Shown: one piece after another, positions 32,501 through 34,429 of the stretch
How the letters are laid out: each line of letters starts with the position of its first letter
Numbering within the stretch: the first letter of the stretch is position 1
Assembly (NCBI RefSeq): GCF_014650995.1
Contig: NZ_BMWA01000047.1
Coordinates: forward strand, 1-34,429
DNA: 34,429 nt
Direction: 5' to 3'
DNA from: Streptomyces viridiviolaceus
GTDB lineage: Bacteria; Actinomycetota; Actinomycetes; Streptomycetales; Streptomycetaceae
The notes under the pieces: model-generated
The model's input: the letters and a program-made list of their open reading frames with translations, nothing else
Databases searched by the model: none
Told to the model about the DNA's origin: nothing
Made by a program: the position numbers and the translations under genes

Positions 32501-33878
32501 CCCAGGACACAGCGGCACCGTGTGGACCGTGGCGTTCAGCCCGGATGGCCGGATCCTGGCGAGCGGAGGCCAGGACCGTTCCATCTGGCTGTGGGACGTG
32601 GAAGAGCGCACGGCCGTTACCGTGCTGAACAGCCACACCGGGCAGGTGAACGCACTCGCGTTCAGCCCGGACGGCACGATGCTGGCCACAGGGGCGAGTG
32701 ACGCCACGGTGCGCCTGTGGGACATGCGGGTCGGGCAGCCGCTCGCCACGATCGCCGTGGACAGTTCGGTACCACAGACCGTGATCTCGACACCCCGAGC
32801 CGCGTACAGCCCTGACGGGAAGGTGCTGGCGGTCAGCGACGACACCGGGGCTGTCCGGCTGTACGACGCCCGTACGCGGCGCACGCTGGGCCGGCTGACC
32901 GGGCACAGCGGCAAGGTGAGCTCGGTACGGTTCAGTCCGGACGGCAGGTTTGTCGCTGCGAGCAGCCACGACAGTCCGGCGGTCATACTGTGGGACGCGC
33001 GCACCCACCGCCGCCTCGCCTCGCTCGACGGCCACCGCAGGCCCGTGCAGTCCGTCAGCTTCAGCCCGGACGGCAGGACCCTCGCCACCAGCAGTTACAT
33101 CGACGGGACGACCCGCCTGTGGAACGTCCGGACCCATGAACAGCTGGCGTCCATCGCCGCTGGGGCCGGCTGGACGGCCTTCAGCCCGGACGGCAGGATG
33201 CTCGTGACCGGCGGCTTCCAGTCCTCGTCCGTGCTGCTGCTGGACGTCCGGACCCACCGTCGCCTCGGCACCCTCGACGCGGTCAACAAGATGATCCACT
33301 CTGTCACCTTCAGCCCGGATGGCAGCACGCTGGCCACGGCGAGCGGGGACGGAAAGCTGAAGCTGTGGGATGTCAGCAGCCGCCGCCGCATCGCGACGCT
33401 CGCGGGGCACACCGACATGGCGCAGTCGGTTTCCTTCACCCCGGACGGGAAGACCCTCATCAGCAGCGGACGGGACGGCGCGGTGAGACTGTGGGAAGCG
33501 CACACCCACCGTCGACTCGCCACCCTCACGGGCCACACCGGCATTGTCTGGTCGGCCGTCGTCAGCCCGGACGGGCAGACCCTGGCAACGTTCGGCGACG
33601 ACCGCACCATTCGCCTCTGGGACATCGAGTCCCGCCGGCAGTTGGCCCTGTACACCGGCCACACCAGTCCCGTGAACTCGGCATCCTTCTCCCCTGACGG
33701 GGGCACCCTCGTCACCAGCAGCTCCGATCTGACCGTACGGCTGTGGGACACCCGCGCTTTCCGCGACCTCGCCACCCTCACCGACCGGGCGTGCACGATC
33801 GCAGGCCACTCCCTGACGGAACAGGAATGGGACCGCTATGTCCCCGACGGAGTCGCGTATCACCGCATCTGTCCCTGA
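29574..33878 (+). CDS. Trypsin-STAND NTPase-WD40 conflict/defence protein
   Basis: A 1434-aa protein; GTG 29574 is chosen because it has GAGGG six bases upstream and overlaps the Trypco1 stop. Residues 10-215 are a trypsin-like domain with a complete triad: His41 (LTCAHVV), Asp91 (GDVAVLEL) and Ser172 (GGFSGAPV). Residues 235-650 are a STAND-type P-loop NTPase: FHGRTNE, Walker A GPSGVGKSSL at 264-273 and Walker B LVLVADQFE at 355-363. One membrane helix (LVVVGFAVLTSLVLVAAGL) lies near residue 672. From about 760 there are 15 WD40-type repeats (FSPDG...RLWD), enough for two propellers, then the short conserved end LTEQEWDRYVPDG. Expected mode: WD40 sensing, NTPase oligomerisation, protease activation. 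The trigger and the protein it cuts are unknown. Confidence 0.94.
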   Translation: MTSAGRPDSGWERGTARVLHDGRPVGVAFLIPDRLLLTCAHVVASTAGLPDDEPLPALLPVTLDFPLLPGRPAATASVHFSVPVAGDSSGDVAVLELSGEPPPGAVPLRIVEAEDLAGHRWRAFGFPKYPGRGGSKDAGIWTRGTVEGREGTGWWQLTCDEEAPFPLAGGFSGAPVWDEDYGGVIGIVVAVEGDQRRRTGYALTVESLTREWPQLRRRLLADGPYRELLPFTEHDRAVFHGRTNETQHLIELLEQQVPVLPVLGPSGVGKSSLVGAGLLGHLNSDRYVIARVPHGLRLTAEELLAWALASAGDADIMQAGWHGRWLALARQLNDEQGIRTAVEQTLARHGRRSRLVLVADQFETLLADAPDTARRLDAMLGVLTARRPDGSRAAQAVVVARIDFLRQIEELPHLRTAWDATSVVVQPMTRKQLQEAITCPLEGHAGVRFADGLVEQLLRDTPPGPAALPMLEYALSRLWERQERGWLTTTAYQELGGVEGALAGEAEHSLWDWADKAERQALERIFIQLVRPGEQLDAGERGPDTRRIAARAQFSAGDWALIHRLASTRLVVVTRRPTGRDTAELAHQALVEQWPRLQRWVEENREFRSWQEGLRRSLRAWQEQGHPRKLVLGREQITEARRWIGARVTEIPAEEAEFVEASALVQRRRRLVVVGFAVLTSLVLVAAGLVTLSARSSSGEQRALAAARSLMEESRQQANADPALAARLALAAQRISPTPQTRAQLLSAVYSPVQATLTGHTKAVESVAFSPDGKSLVTSGDDGTARLWDVAGHWQLASLDGRSSQVQTAAFSPDGRTLVTSHDGWEVRLWDVRTRKQHAVLTSAGSPALFSPDGGTIATGGDQGKVLLWDARTRRKIDELRVHRSNDGAWPSHLAFSPDGTTLAVTVIGFRASKSDQSEVQLWDVRERRRTATLKGHTGQVTSLAFSPDGTMLATGASDATARLWDVRGHRSLATLPGHSGTVWTVAFSPDGRILASGGQDRSIWLWDVEERTAVTVLNSHTGQVNALAFSPDGTMLATGASDATVRLWDMRVGQPLATIAVDSSVPQTVISTPRAAYSPDGKVLAVSDDTGAVRLYDARTRRTLGRLTGHSGKVSSVRFSPDGRFVAASSHDSPAVILWDARTHRRLASLDGHRRPVQSVSFSPDGRTLATSSYIDGTTRLWNVRTHEQLASIAAGAGWTAFSPDGRMLVTGGFQSSSVLLLDVRTHRRLGTLDAVNKMIHSVTFSPDGSTLATASGDGKLKLWDVSSRRRIATLAGHTDMAQSVSFTPDGKTLISSGRDGAVRLWEAHTHRRLATLTGHTGIVWSAVVSPDGQTLATFGDDRTIRLWDIESRRQLALYTGHTSPVNSASFSPDGGTLVTSSSDLTVRLWDTRAFRDLATLTDRACTIAGHSLTEQEWDRYVPDGVAYHRICP

Positions 33879-34087
33879 GGCGCGTCCAAAGCCATGGCGA
33901 GGGTCCGCACGGCGCCCCTGCCGATGCCCGCAGTCCCCGCCGACTTCCCCGCGTGCACGCCTGCGTTGCCGACCCCAGACCCGCGAAGCATGCGACCGGC
34001 CGTGGACCGGCGCTGCGCTCCGCCGCTGGAGTGAACCTGCGGGCAACTGCGGCCAGTCCGCACCGGGCGGCCCGTAGGTGTAGTGCC

Positions 34088-34429
34088 GTGATCAAGAATC
34101 TGATGCGTGCCGCGGCGGTTGCCGCCCTCGTCCTGTGTCCGATGGCCGTTCCGGCCTCCGCCTCCAGCGAGCCCAGCGTGGCCAGGGCGGGGATCGACTG
34201 CCCGTCCGGCTACGTCTGCATCTACCCCGAGATCAACTTCGGCGGGCAGCCCTGGGTACGCCGCGCCTCCGACGGCAGCGTCAAAGACCTGCCCTCCGCG
34301 ATCCGCGACCGCGGCAGCTCCATCCGCAACAACTCCGACCGCACCGCCCGCGTCTACGAGAAGCGCAACCACGCCGGCCGGTGGGTGTGCGTCACCCGCA
34401 GCGGCGGCTCCATCCACGACCTGCGCGGC
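34088..34429 (+). CDS. Secreted I36-type peptidase inhibitor, 3' end outside window
   Basis: Open from GTG 34088 to the window edge, 114 codons so far. A signal peptide (IKNLMRAAAVAALVL, then AVPASAS) is followed by DCPSGYVCIYPEINFGG, KDLPSAIRDRGSSIRNN, ARVYEKRNHAGRWVCVT and SGGSIHDLRG. This Cys-containing beta/gamma-crystallin-like pattern is the I36 family of Streptomyces metalloprotease inhibitors and related secreted proteins. AGGTG upstream is a weak ribosome binding site. The remaining C-terminal residues lie beyond the window. Its gene may or may not target the M4 protease elsewhere in this window. Confidence 0.82.
   Translation, partial: MIKNLMRAAAVAALVLCPMAVPASASSEPSVARAGIDCPSGYVCIYPEINFGGQPWVRRASDGSVKDLPSAIRDRGSSIRNNSDRTARVYEKRNHAGRWVCVTRSGGSIHDLRG

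Noticed and set aside
32487..34046. 519-codon minus-strand frame opposite the WD40 repeats
   Set aside because: It arises from the repetitive GC-rich codons of the WD40 array and resembles no protein.

Overview
The window looks like Streptomyces or a close relative. GC is high in almost every gene, several starts are GTG after GGAGG-type ribosome binding sites, and the families are typical of that genus: signal-peptide proteins with Ala-rich tails, lamin-tail-domain secreted proteins, I36-type inhibitors and trypsin/STAND/WD40 proteins. It reads as accessory DNA, perhaps a chromosome arm. There are no rRNA or core metabolic genes, no complete tRNA gene, and many decayed genes and IS fragments.

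Layout. 0-5.6 kb: a secreted protein ending in a long Gly-Thr repeat, a GNAT acetyltransferase, a frameshifted DUF4157 (eCIS-core type) gene and two conserved proteins of unknown role. 5.6-9.2 kb: two protease/inhibitor-like pairs side by side. One is an intact protealysin-type M4 metalloprotease with an emfourin-like inhibitor. The other is a broken subtilisin-type S8 protease followed by an intact small propeptide-like ORF. 9.4-12.4 kb: a secreted Pro-rich helical protein and a five-helix membrane protein whose genes overlap tail to tail. 12.6-18.9 kb: a tight four-gene operon of small membrane protein, GMC oxidoreductase, animal-type heme peroxidase/dioxygenase and trypsin-alpha/beta-hydrolase fusion. 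19.2-20.3 kb: a DNA/RNA non-specific endonuclease with a small divergent ORF.

20.3-29.1 kb is the most rearranged part. Two direct copies of a roughly 380-bp sequence, about 94% identical by hand alignment, bracket about 7.2 kb. The left copy is split by an 878-bp IS5-family element with a TTA target duplication; the right copy is the empty site. Each copy contains a strong hairpin and, on the minus strand, what resembles the 3' half of a tRNA including CCA. Between them lie an AT-richer two-repeat protein, a 154-bp inverted repeat that gives a membrane protein gene a borrowed 3' end, an ISAs1-type transposase remnant, a broken TPR regulator, a PIN/RHH toxin-antitoxin pair with a palindromic operator candidate, a decayed type I-E-like CRISPR array without cas genes, and two convergent lamin-tail proteins.

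29.2-33.9 kb: a two-gene unit of a Trypco1-type small protein overlapping a 1434-aa trypsin-STAND NTPase-WD40 protein, a predicted conflict/defence architecture. The window ends inside a secreted I36-type inhibitor gene. Protease-linked modules recur: trypsin domains in two genes, M4 and S8 enzymes, and inhibitor-like partners. The strongest candidates for an undescribed system are the oxidase/peroxidase/trypsin-hydrolase operon and the repeat-bounded island.
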